A stretch of 64,000 nt of DNA from Hymenobacter nitidus (lineage in GTDB: Bacteria; Bacteroidota; Bacteroidia; Cytophagales; Hymenobacteraceae), in NCBI RefSeq assembly GCF_020447315.1, contig NZ_JAJADQ010000016.1:1-64000 (forward strand), written 5' to 3'. Below, piece by piece: positions 46,660 through 54,622 of this stretch. The stretch's first letter is position 1, and every line of letters starts with the position of its first letter. Both the position numbers and the translations under genes were made by a program. The notes under the pieces were generated by a model that had not been told where the DNA came from, searched no databases, and saw only the letters and a program-made list of their open reading frames with translations.

Positions 46660-46987
46660 CCCCATCGACGAGCTATTGGAACAGCTGCGCCAGTTCCGCG
46701 ACGAGCGGGACTGGGAACAGTTTCACAACGCCAAGGACCTGGCGCTGGCCTTGAGCATCGAGGCCGCCGAGCTCAACGAGCAGTTCCTGTGGAAGACGGC
46801 CGAGCAGGCGAATCCCGACAAGGTTCGGGAGGAGCTCGCCGACGTGCTGCTCTACGCTTTTCAATTGGCCGACAAATACGGCTGGGACATTGCCGAGCTG
46901 ATGCGCGAGAAGCTAGCCCGCAACGCGGAGAAGTATCCGGCCGACAAAGCGAAAGGATCAGCCACCAAGTATGACCAACTGTCATGA
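46652..46987 (+). CDS. MazG-like nucleotide pyrophosphohydrolase
   Basis: A 111-residue protein from the ATG at 46652, which overlaps the preceding gene by 8 bp. The pattern is that of short MazG/dCTPase-type (RS21-C6-like) enzymes: FRDERDWEQFHNAKDLALAL, EAAELNEQFLWK, EELADVLLYAFQLADKYG. These all-alpha enzymes hydrolyse (d)NTPs with Mg2+. Translational coupling to the TPR-HExxH protein suggests a shared pathway. It is the second MazG-type gene in the island and is not a close copy of the one at 40878. Confidence 0.9.
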   Translation: MSSPIDELLEQLRQFRDERDWEQFHNAKDLALALSIEAAELNEQFLWKTAEQANPDKVREELADVLLYAFQLADKYGWDIAELMREKLARNAEKYPADKAKGSATKYDQLS

Positions 46988-47299
46988 TAGCTGCCGAATC
47001 CTTATTGGCTTGTGCTTAAAGCAGTGGGATTAAAAATTCCCTTAGCCTATTTGCCAATGCTTTTTTACTCTTGCCAAGCTCTCGGGGTGGAGTTCCTTTT
47101 CGTCGTTCAATGTGATTGCCTGCGCAAACGCCAGCTGCTGGCCGGCGTTGGTTTTCTGGAGGGTGCTCGCACGATCTAACTCCCCTAAGACGGCAAACCC
47201 AACGAGCAAGAACTTTTCCACCGGGCTGGTGGGGGTCGATTCCTAGTTCCAGGGTCTTAAAGCGGATACCAAGTTAGTGGGTGCGGTTAGCTTAATTTA
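46988..47299. other. No gene seen
   Basis: About 310 bp between convergent genes. It is A/T-richer at the left end and has no convincing frame. No strong terminator hairpin was found. Confidence 0.5.
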
Positions 47300-47608
47300 C
47301 TAAGAGTGTGTGCACCGGCAACGGATACTCCCGTTGCGGCTGACAACACTCACGCCCGTGCTTCCGTGCGGGCAGCGGCAGCTTCTGGTGGCATCAGCGA
47401 CTAAGCTTTTTACTGCTGGGGCAATCAAGCCTACTTCTTCGGCGGCAATGGTCGCCACCGCCGCTTTAGGCTGAACCTGAATCGCTACTACTTCATACTT
47501 CCCTCCCTGGTGTTGGTCCTGTAAGTGCTGGTTGATGAGCTCCAACAAGGGAAGCTTTTTCAAGAGATCTTGCACCTCGTGCTGCTGCTCGGCGGTGAGT
47601 CTGGCCAT
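47300..47608 (-). CDS. Small hypothetical protein, last gene of the envelope module
   Basis: A 102-residue protein with a helical N-terminal half (LTAEQQHEVQDLLKKLPLLE) and a C-terminus with three cysteines (SCRCP and RCRCTHS) that could bind metal. No signal peptide or family was recognised. It lies 24 bp after the Ig-like lipoprotein gene on the same strand. The N-terminal half is convincing; the C-terminal tail less so. Confidence 0.55.
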   Translation of the reverse strand: MARLTAEQQHEVQDLLKKLPLLELINQHLQDQHQGGKYEVVAIQVQPKAAVATIAAEEVGLIAPAVKSLVADATRSCRCPHGSTGVSVVSRNGSIRCRCTHS

Positions 47609-47632
47609 ACGATTTATCAGGTTAATGATGGA

Positions 47633-48364
47633 TTAAAAGTTGACGGTGAGCAGAACGGAATCCGCCACCCGGGTTTTAAGGCCATTCGCGTCGAGCACTG
47701 TGCCCCGGACTTTGATGGTTGTGCCAAGTGGGTAGGCTGGGGCCGCATAGATTGTACTTACTCGGGACGTGTCGTTCGACTGGAGCTGGTTATTGCGAAA
47801 CCGTCCGTTGGCCCGGGCGCCGCTGGGTAGAAAATCTTCAAACAAGACCCGGTTGCCCGTCGACACGTTTCTTCGCTGTGCATTACGCAGCGTACCCAAG
47901 AGCCGCACTTCACCGGTATAGTTAGTTCCCAAGCCGAAGCGGCTTGGCTCAATAACCAGGGATGCGGGTACTGAAGGGGTGGCTTCGATAACGTCCTTCA
48001 GCGCGTACTCCTGCACGGGGCTGTCGTACTCGAGTTGGGCGGTCACCTCAACGGAGCCGGGCTGCAGGGGCATGCGCAAGGTCGCCTTAGCGATCAGCTC
48101 GCCGTTGATGAACTCGGCTTTGGCCGTGTACTTGGCTGTGCCTGCCGGGGAAAACAATCCCTTCCCAGCGGTGAACACCACGTTGCGCCGATCCGCACTG
48201 GTTTCGGGCGGCAGTTTCACGCTAACCTCCGCCGTAGATTGCCCATCAGCTTCCAAGGTGCGGGGGCTCACGGTAAAAGCTTGTAGCACGTCCCCCACAG
48301 GTACATCTTTTTCGCACCCGGCCAGAAGGCCGGATGTGAGGAATAGAATAGCGAGCTTTTTCAT
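47633..48364 (-). CDS. Lipoprotein with Ig-like (invasin-type) domains
   Basis: A 243-residue protein. The signal peptide ends in a lipobox (GLLAGC, Cys16). The mature part has two beta-sandwich segments; the first (residues about 28-120) has the AFTVSPRTLEADGQSTAEVS start typical of Big_1/invasin-like Ig domains. It should be anchored on the outer or inner membrane and exposed. It overlaps the preceding gene by 4 bp (ATGA), so it is translationally coupled to the large exported protein. Confidence 0.78.
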   Translation of the reverse strand: MKKLAILFLTSGLLAGCEKDVPVGDVLQAFTVSPRTLEADGQSTAEVSVKLPPETSADRRNVVFTAGKGLFSPAGTAKYTAKAEFINGELIAKATLRMPLQPGSVEVTAQLEYDSPVQEYALKDVIEATPSVPASLVIEPSRFGLGTNYTGEVRLLGTLRNAQRRNVSTGNRVLFEDFLPSGARANGRFRNNQLQSNDTSRVSTIYAAPAYPLGTTIKVRGTVLDANGLKTRVADSVLLTVNF

Positions 48365-50097
48365 TTAAATAGAAGGGAAGTGACATCCTTCAGCCCTTGG
48401 ATGAAATCAATGTCGGTGGAGAGGGACAGGTACATGCCTGGCGTAACGACCTTGTTGGACGTCTCCGGGTGCTTGGAAGTGCGCTTGAGCAGGGCCAGCC
48501 CGCCGCTGACCTTGAATGCCCGCCGGAACCGGTAGGCCGGCCCGACTAGGAGCGACATGTTGTTGTACAGGTTATCAAACTCACTGTTGGGCAGCGCACC
48601 CAGCGTAAAGCCTAGATTAAGCGAGAGGTGCTGCCAGACTGAGTTGCGCGTTACGATGCCGTAATCCGGTCCATACCCCTGCGAGTCATTGCCTCCGGTC
48701 TTTAAGGGCGGGTCAAAGTCTTTGGGAAACCGATTACGCCGCGTGTTTTTGTCGATTGGGCGGAAGTAGACGTTTACACCCCAGTACAAGCGTGGTAGGT
48801 ACACCAACTCATCACGGAGATTAGGCACAGCTATGTTGGTCAGACCAGCATCAAGGAAAAGGACGTTGCCCCCAGCAGTCTTCAAGTCACTGGCCACCGT
48901 GCCACCGACCAGCGTAGTGCTTTGCAGTATTTTATCCGTCTTATCAATTAAGCTTTGGATGGTTTTCCCGCCACTCGCCAGTCGTCCGTAATTTTTGCGC
49001 ATCCCAGCGCGTATGTCTGAGACGACCTGCCGGGCGCTTCTTAAGACGACTGGCACAGGCGTGCTGCCACTGACAATTGCCGCGTCTACCAGCTGCTGCA
49101 AACTATCGCAGTAAGCGATGTTCGCTTCCAGGTTTTGTAAGCGCCTGTGCAAATATTCCATCTCCGTAGGCTGGTCCTGATACACTCTGGTGACATTAAG
49201 TAGCCCGAGTTGCATATCTCGGTAGCGAGTACCGGCAAGCAGTTCCAGGCCGTCCCCTACCCGCTTGAATCCGAGCTTCGCCATCTTGACCGCAACGCCC
49301 ATCGCCTGGATTTGCGCTTGGGTAAGTGGTGCCGCGACGTCAAACTTCGCTGGGTTGGATAAACGGGTGTAAACGGTATCCAGGGTAGCCTGGTAGAAGG
49401 TGCTATACTCAGCGTAATCGAAGTCCAGCGCCGTTCGTTGCAGGTCGGCGTTGAGGACTTGGCCTTCCAACTGCTCGTACTTGCGCTTGGCAACCGGTTC
49501 CTTTTTCTTTTCGGCCACACGGGCCGCGTCGGTCTTGCTTTGCTGTAGTAACGCATTCACATCGAGAAGCGCGGTCGAGTTATCCGGCGAGAACTTCTGT
49601 ATAATCTCAATGTCAAATACCTTGTTGGGTTTTAGAGGGGGAAAGAAGATGTCGATGCCCGTAGCAGTAACGTGATAGGTTAAGGCCACGTCTTTCACAG
49701 CGCGCAAAGTCCTGGCTGGCTTAGCCGCTGCCTTGATTTCCTCAGCTGTTAGAGGCACCCCATCGGCAGCCTTAGCTTTCGCCTCCAAGGTAAACTGAAC
49801 TTCCTCCACAGCTTTCTGCTTACTCGTAAGCCCCTCCCCTGTCGCAGGGTCAATAACGGTCATGACCAGTTGCCGCCTGCCGTGCGCATACCTGGACTCG
49901 TAAGCATGTACGTCCAGCACGTCTTTGACCGTCAGGTGCTCGATAGTTAGGGTAAAGGATCGGTCAAACGGAATAGGCTTATCGGTTTTGTGGGTCAGGT
50001 AATCATACTTTATAAGGCCCTCAGAATCATAAGGTGTCTGGCCCCAAGCGCCCAATGCGCAAAACATCCATATAGACAGAAATAGGGTGTATCTCAT
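48361..50097 (-). CDS. Exported protein of unknown function, possible outer-membrane barrel end
   Basis: A 578-residue protein with a clear signal peptide (hydrophobic to about residue 18, cleavage near WGQTP). The middle has coiled-coil-like Lys/Ala-rich segments (for example QQSKTDAARVAEKKKEPVAK). The C-terminal 170 residues show alternating hydrophobic strands (LYWGVNVYFRPI, LSLNLGFTLGALP, LVGPAYRFRRAF), like an outer-membrane barrel or sheet. No family was recognised. It heads a three-gene minus-strand operon of envelope proteins inside the defence island. Confidence 0.75.
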   Translation of the reverse strand: MRYTLFLSIWMFCALGAWGQTPYDSEGLIKYDYLTHKTDKPIPFDRSFTLTIEHLTVKDVLDVHAYESRYAHGRRQLVMTVIDPATGEGLTSKQKAVEEVQFTLEAKAKAADGVPLTAEEIKAAAKPARTLRAVKDVALTYHVTATGIDIFFPPLKPNKVFDIEIIQKFSPDNSTALLDVNALLQQSKTDAARVAEKKKEPVAKRKYEQLEGQVLNADLQRTALDFDYAEYSTFYQATLDTVYTRLSNPAKFDVAAPLTQAQIQAMGVAVKMAKLGFKRVGDGLELLAGTRYRDMQLGLLNVTRVYQDQPTEMEYLHRRLQNLEANIAYCDSLQQLVDAAIVSGSTPVPVVLRSARQVVSDIRAGMRKNYGRLASGGKTIQSLIDKTDKILQSTTLVGGTVASDLKTAGGNVLFLDAGLTNIAVPNLRDELVYLPRLYWGVNVYFRPIDKNTRRNRFPKDFDPPLKTGGNDSQGYGPDYGIVTRNSVWQHLSLNLGFTLGALPNSEFDNLYNNMSLLVGPAYRFRRAFKVSGGLALLKRTSKHPETSNKVVTPGMYLSLSTDIDFIQGLKDVTSLLFK

Positions 50098-50748
50098 AAA
50101 GTAGAAGCGTTTTTATATGAATATATAAACAAAATATTGGCGTGCAACTCTTGACGCGTCTCAAGGCAGTGGCAAATCAGGCATCGCTGACACATATAGC
50201 AGCACCTGTTAGAGATGGCTTTAGAATGATCGTTGCTAAACTAATAGGTGCAATTGCAGATAAGTAATATAGGCGGCTACAAGGCCCGCTTCTGCTATGG
50301 TTGAGATAGCACTTTCTTGGACGACCCTGGATTGGCTGACGGATGCTACCAGCATACCCTGATTAAAATGACCTCACGCGTTCAGGGAATAATATGGACG
50401 TGTGCTTATCCTCCCTCACAATAAAACGGCTCACCTCCTAAAACACCATGTGTTTAACATGGCGACAAGTAGAGATCGACGCCATACCCTTATTATCTGT
50501 GACCCGAACTTGCTTTCTATGGGCGCATCAACGCTTCGGTGCAAGATTAATTTAAAAGCTTATATGTATAGCAAGTCGCTGAATTTTAAATCTTAAGGTC
50601 GATTACACCCCTGAGCTGCCTTTGAATTTGATCGATAAAAGCAAGGATGGCAACCTGTGCTTCCCCCCTCTACCCTTCAGGTATTTCCGTGCATTAATTA
50701 GCTTCAGATTGGTACCTTGAGTCCGCATTTGCCTGTATTCAAGCTGAC
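50098..50748. other. Divergent intergenic region, no gene seen
   Basis: About 650 bp, among the most A/T-rich stretches of the window. It must hold the promoters of the envelope operon (minus) and the DUF2075 operon (plus). No frame has protein character and no tRNA or CRISPR-like repeat was found. It is large enough for a small RNA, but no evidence was seen. Confidence 0.6.
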
Positions 50749-52860
50749 GTGATATTTACGATTGATACTTTCTGCGACCGCGTAGAGTCCGACATGAACG
50801 GGCTGATTGACGAGCTCATGTATACCACGGGTCGTGATACGCCCGCCGAGCGACAAGCCTGGCAGAAATCCCTGCCCCGGATGTCCGTAGTGCTGGCGCA
50901 GGCCCAGCAGCTCAATCAAAAAATCAAGGGCGCACACCTATACCTGGGCAGCGTTACGCTGGAATACAAGCTGCCCGCCGCCTCGGCCTGGTGCGACGTC
51001 GTGCTACTCGGGCGCAATGCCCAGGGCCAGGCGCAAGTAGTCATTGTAGAGCTCAAGGACTGGGACACCAAGGATGACGAGCCGGGCGTGAGCGAGGCCC
51101 TGATTCGCCACCACGGCCAGGATCGCCTGCACCCCTCCGATCAGGTGCGCGGCTATACGCTCTACTGCCAGCGCTTCCACTCGGCCGTGCACGCCTACCA
51201 GGCCCAGGTAGACGGGTGCGTGTACTTTACGACTACGACCAGCGTAGCAGCCTACACCCAGCCACCGCACACTTCGCTAACCAGCACCTACCCGGTATTC
51301 AGTGCCGGCAAGGACGTGGGCACGCTCGCTGGCCACCTGGCTGGCCTGCTGCAGGAGTCTGACGAGCAGTTTGCCCACGACTTTGAGCGCGGCACCTACA
51401 AGCAGGACCGCAACATGCTGCGGCAGGTCGCCAGCTCCCTGCGCAATACATCTTCCCGGCCCTTTGAGCTGCTGGACAAGCAGCGGCTCGGCTACGAGCT
51501 GGCCCTGCAGACCATCGAGCAGGCCAGCCAGCAGCCGAAGCAGAAGCACGTGGTGCTGGTGCTGGGCCCGCCCGGCTCGGGCAAGTCGGCCCTGGCCACC
51601 AACCTGTGGGTGGAAGCCGCCCTGCGTCACAACGCGCGCGGCAATGTTGCCTTCGTGACGACCTCCAGCTCGCAGAAGACGAACATGAAGCACGTGTTCG
51701 ACGCCGCCAGTAAAATCACCGGGGCCCAGTTCCATGTGCTGCCCGCTAACCAGTTCAATCCCGGCCTCTACGGCAAGCAGGTAAAGCAGCTGCAGGGCGA
51801 GGGCTACACCATGAAGCCCTTCTCCTGGCGCGAGAACCTGAAGGTGCTGCGGCAGGAGATCGGGGACTTCAAGACGCCCGACGACATGAACTTCCTCTCG
51901 GTGGTCGACGAAGCGCACGCCCTGATCAACCCCGAAGGGCACGACATCGGCTTCTCCGCCGGCTGGTGCCTGCAGGCCGGCCCTCAGGCCTGGCACATCA
52001 TGCGCTGCTCCCAGGTCAGCGTGTTCCTGCTCGACGCCAAGCAGAGCTACCGCGACAACGAAACCACCACCCCGGCCGACCTGGAGCGCTTCGCCCAGGA
52101 CTTCGGGGCTCAGGTGCACACGGTCGATTTGAGCGGGGCGCAGTACCGCTGCGGCGGCTCCACCGAGTATGTGGAGTGGATGGAGGGCTTGTTTGGTATC
52201 CATGACGAGCCGACCACCCTGGACTGGCGCCAGACGCCGGCCAGGCCGGATGCGCCGTTCGGGCTACAGCTGGTGGACTCGCCCACGGAGTTGGAGTCCG
52301 TGCTCGGCCAGCACCACGCTGATGGGCAGCTGGTGCGGTTGCTTTCCAGTTACTCAGTGGAATGGAAAACCAAGAAGGCCACCGACGTGCACGGCGTCGC
52401 GCCTCAACACCAGGACTTCTACCTCTCCTACCTTGATTCCAGCGGCCAGCGCCAGTCCTGGTCCCGGCCCTGGAACTACGCCCCGGCCGAGGACTACACA
52501 CTGTACGTGCAGGCTCCGGAAGGGTCAAGAATGCACCAGAACCCACTGGCCGAAGTGGGCTGCCCCTACGTCGTGCGGGGGTTTGACTTTGACTACATCG
52601 GCCTGCTCTGGCTCAATGACTTAATTTGGCGAGAGGGCCGGTGGATGGTCGATCCGGAGCACGTGCACGAAACCGCTTTTGCCAGCACCAAGTCCAAGAA
52701 GGCCTTGAAGCAAGCCGACGGGCTGGATCAGCTCCTGCTGGCCGTGCTCAAAGGCTACCGCATTCTGCTGACCCGCGCCACCAAGGGCGTGTATCTCTAC
52801 GTGCAGGACGCCCAGACCCGGGCCCACCTGCAGCAGTTGCTGGCCGATGCAGACCACTGA
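50749..52860 (+). CDS. PD-(D/E)XK nuclease fused to DUF2075 (Schlafen-type) helicase domain, first copy
   Basis: A 703-residue protein starting at a GTG. N-terminal nuclease-like core: E72 (LEYKLP), D83 (WCDVVLLG), E101-L-K103 (VIVELKDW), then HPSDQVRGY (128-136) with the conserved Gln. The DUF2075/Schlafen-group-3 ATPase domain follows, with Walker A GPPGSGKS (273-280) and Walker B VVDEAHAL (385-392), and a C-terminal motif VI-like RILLTRATKGVYLYV. I infer an ATP-driven nuclease acting on DNA or RNA. It overlaps the next gene by 14 bp. The third gene of the operon is a paralogue with the same architecture. Confidence 0.88.
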   Translation: MIFTIDTFCDRVESDMNGLIDELMYTTGRDTPAERQAWQKSLPRMSVVLAQAQQLNQKIKGAHLYLGSVTLEYKLPAASAWCDVVLLGRNAQGQAQVVIVELKDWDTKDDEPGVSEALIRHHGQDRLHPSDQVRGYTLYCQRFHSAVHAYQAQVDGCVYFTTTTSVAAYTQPPHTSLTSTYPVFSAGKDVGTLAGHLAGLLQESDEQFAHDFERGTYKQDRNMLRQVASSLRNTSSRPFELLDKQRLGYELALQTIEQASQQPKQKHVVLVLGPPGSGKSALATNLWVEAALRHNARGNVAFVTTSSSQKTNMKHVFDAASKITGAQFHVLPANQFNPGLYGKQVKQLQGEGYTMKPFSWRENLKVLRQEIGDFKTPDDMNFLSVVDEAHALINPEGHDIGFSAGWCLQAGPQAWHIMRCSQVSVFLLDAKQSYRDNETTTPADLERFAQDFGAQVHTVDLSGAQYRCGGSTEYVEWMEGLFGIHDEPTTLDWRQTPARPDAPFGLQLVDSPTELESVLGQHHADGQLVRLLSSYSVEWKTKKATDVHGVAPQHQDFYLSYLDSSGQRQSWSRPWNYAPAEDYTLYVQAPEGSRMHQNPLAEVGCPYVVRGFDFDYIGLLWLNDLIWREGRWMVDPEHVHETAFASTKSKKALKQADGLDQLLLAVLKGYRILLTRATKGVYLYVQDAQTRAHLQQLLADADH

Positions 52861-54622
52861 GCTGCTGACCTACCTGGAGCGGGAAAAGGAGCTGGTAGAG
52901 GCCGACATTCGGCAGATTGACGCCATGGGCCTGCCCGAGCGGGTGCAGCGCGGCCTAGCCGTTGTGAACCTGCGGCCGCTGCGCCAGGAAGGCGTGGAGG
53001 TCTTGCTGGCCTGCGAGGAGAACCTCACGCGCTGGAAGCCCGGCGACTGGGTGGAGATCAGCCTGAACGGGCGCTGGAGCACGGCCACGATCGCCGAGAA
53101 CGGCTTCAGCGAGATTCTGGTGCTGCTGCATGCCTACTTCGACGTGCGGCCGGATACGCAGATCGTGCTGCAGTCCAACAAGAGCCAGCTGCTGGATCCC
53201 ATCATTCAATCGGTGCGCCGACTGGAGCCGGGCGCGCCCGGGGCTGCCTTCCTAGACCTGCTCTGGGGTGAGCGCAAGATCAACCCCCAGCAGTTCGGGG
53301 GACTGGAGCTGAGTGAGGAGCAATTAGCGGCCGTGGCCAGCCAGCTCAACGAGTCGCAGCGGCGGGTGGTGCGCCGGGGCACGCGTCGCCCTTCCCTGCT
53401 GGCCGTGCAGGGCCCGCCCGGCACGGGGAAGACCCACGTGCTGGCGCTCACGGCCCAGCAGCTGGCCCGCAAGAAGCAGCGCATCGTGGTGCTGGCTCAC
53501 ACCCATCAGGCCGTCAACAACTGTCTGAACGCCATCCGCGCCCTGGATTCTCAGTTGAGCGTGTTCAAGATCGGCGAGGTGCTCAAAGCGGAAGGGCTGG
53601 ACGAGTCCATTCCCAGCTTGCCTTACGCCGAGTTTCAGCGCCTATACAAGCAGAAGAAGCGGCCGGAGTTCTGCGTGATCGGCATGTCTTACTACGCGGC
53701 CCTCGTGCATCTGGGGCTGCGTGCGACGGGCTTTGCGCCCACGGTCGTGCTGGTGGATGAGGCCGGGCAGATTCCGCTTACCTACGGGCTGGCGGTGGGC
53801 TCACTCGGGGCGGGCTCGGTCATGCTCTTTGGGGACGACGCCCAGATGCCGCCCATCTACCACCCCGGCCTGGTCAGTGACCCGCTGTCCCGCTCCCTAT
53901 TTGAGCAGGTCCGGCAGATGCAGCCCGAAGCCGTGGTTGCCCTCGACACCACCTATCGACTGAACGCGCCGCTGAGCAACCTTATCGGGACGCTCTACTA
54001 CCGGGACGCTGACACCCTAACGTCCTTTCTTAAATCGGCTCCCGCCGCCCAGGGCCACCGGCTGCGTTTGGCGCTGCCAGCGACAATTCCAGCCCCCATC
54101 GCCCGGGTACTCCGGCCGGAAGCTTCCCTGATCTGGGTAAACAATGCCACCGAGGAACCTTGTGAGCAGGAAAACCTACCCGAAGCGCAGGCCATTGCGG
54201 AATTGGTGGCCATCAGCCTGGCAGCCGGGCTGCCGGCCCGGGAAATAGCGGTGGTGGCGCCCTTCCGCCGGCAGGTCCTGGCCATTCGGCAGGCGCTGCG
54301 CCTGCGCTTGGATGCAGTACCCAAAGAGCTCATTGTCGATACCGTCGAGCGCGTGCAGGGGGCCAGCGTGGAGCTGATTCTGGTTTCATTCGCCGCCAAC
54401 AGCCCTGAGTACCTGCGCCTGGTCCGCCGCTTTCTGCTGCTGCCCAACCGCCTGAACGTGGCCCTGAGCCGGGCCCGCGCCAAAGCAGTCTTCTTCGTCA
54501 GCGATGCGCTGCTGGAACTGGCTCCCGCCGATGCCTTGCGCAGCCAGCTGGCCTACCTGCGCGAGTCGAGCGATGAGTACCTCCCCCTGTCCGAATTACG
54601 CTACCTATCCAATCCCAGCTAA
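52847..54622 (+). CDS. SF1 Upf1-like helicase
   Basis: A 591-residue protein. A beta-rich N-terminal region (about residues 50-110, like the 1B/stalk entry of Upf1/Dna2 proteins) precedes the helicase core. Motif I is GPPGTGKT (189-196), motif II VDEAGQIP (303-310), motif III GDDAQMPPI (329-337), motif V TVERVQGASVELILVSF (499-515), motif VI NVALSRARAKAVFF (537-550). All helicase motifs are intact. It could unwind DNA or RNA. It overlaps the previous gene by 14 bp and the next by 1 bp, so the three proteins are translated in a fixed ratio and probably form a complex. Confidence 0.92.
   Translation: MQTTELLTYLEREKELVEADIRQIDAMGLPERVQRGLAVVNLRPLRQEGVEVLLACEENLTRWKPGDWVEISLNGRWSTATIAENGFSEILVLLHAYFDVRPDTQIVLQSNKSQLLDPIIQSVRRLEPGAPGAAFLDLLWGERKINPQQFGGLELSEEQLAAVASQLNESQRRVVRRGTRRPSLLAVQGPPGTGKTHVLALTAQQLARKKQRIVVLAHTHQAVNNCLNAIRALDSQLSVFKIGEVLKAEGLDESIPSLPYAEFQRLYKQKKRPEFCVIGMSYYAALVHLGLRATGFAPTVVLVDEAGQIPLTYGLAVGSLGAGSVMLFGDDAQMPPIYHPGLVSDPLSRSLFEQVRQMQPEAVVALDTTYRLNAPLSNLIGTLYYRDADTLTSFLKSAPAAQGHRLRLALPATIPAPIARVLRPEASLIWVNNATEEPCEQENLPEAQAIAELVAISLAAGLPAREIAVVAPFRRQVLAIRQALRLRLDAVPKELIVDTVERVQGASVELILVSFAANSPEYLRLVRRFLLLPNRLNVALSRARAKAVFFVSDALLELAPADALRSQLAYLRESSDEYLPLSELRYLSNPS

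Noticed and set aside
47719..48368. + strand frames over the Ig-like lipoprotein gene
   Set aside because: They are the antisense of a well-supported gene with signal peptide and coupling overlap.
50402..50596. 64-codon frame in the A/T-rich divergent region
   Set aside because: Too short and not protein-like; expected by chance in A/T-rich DNA.
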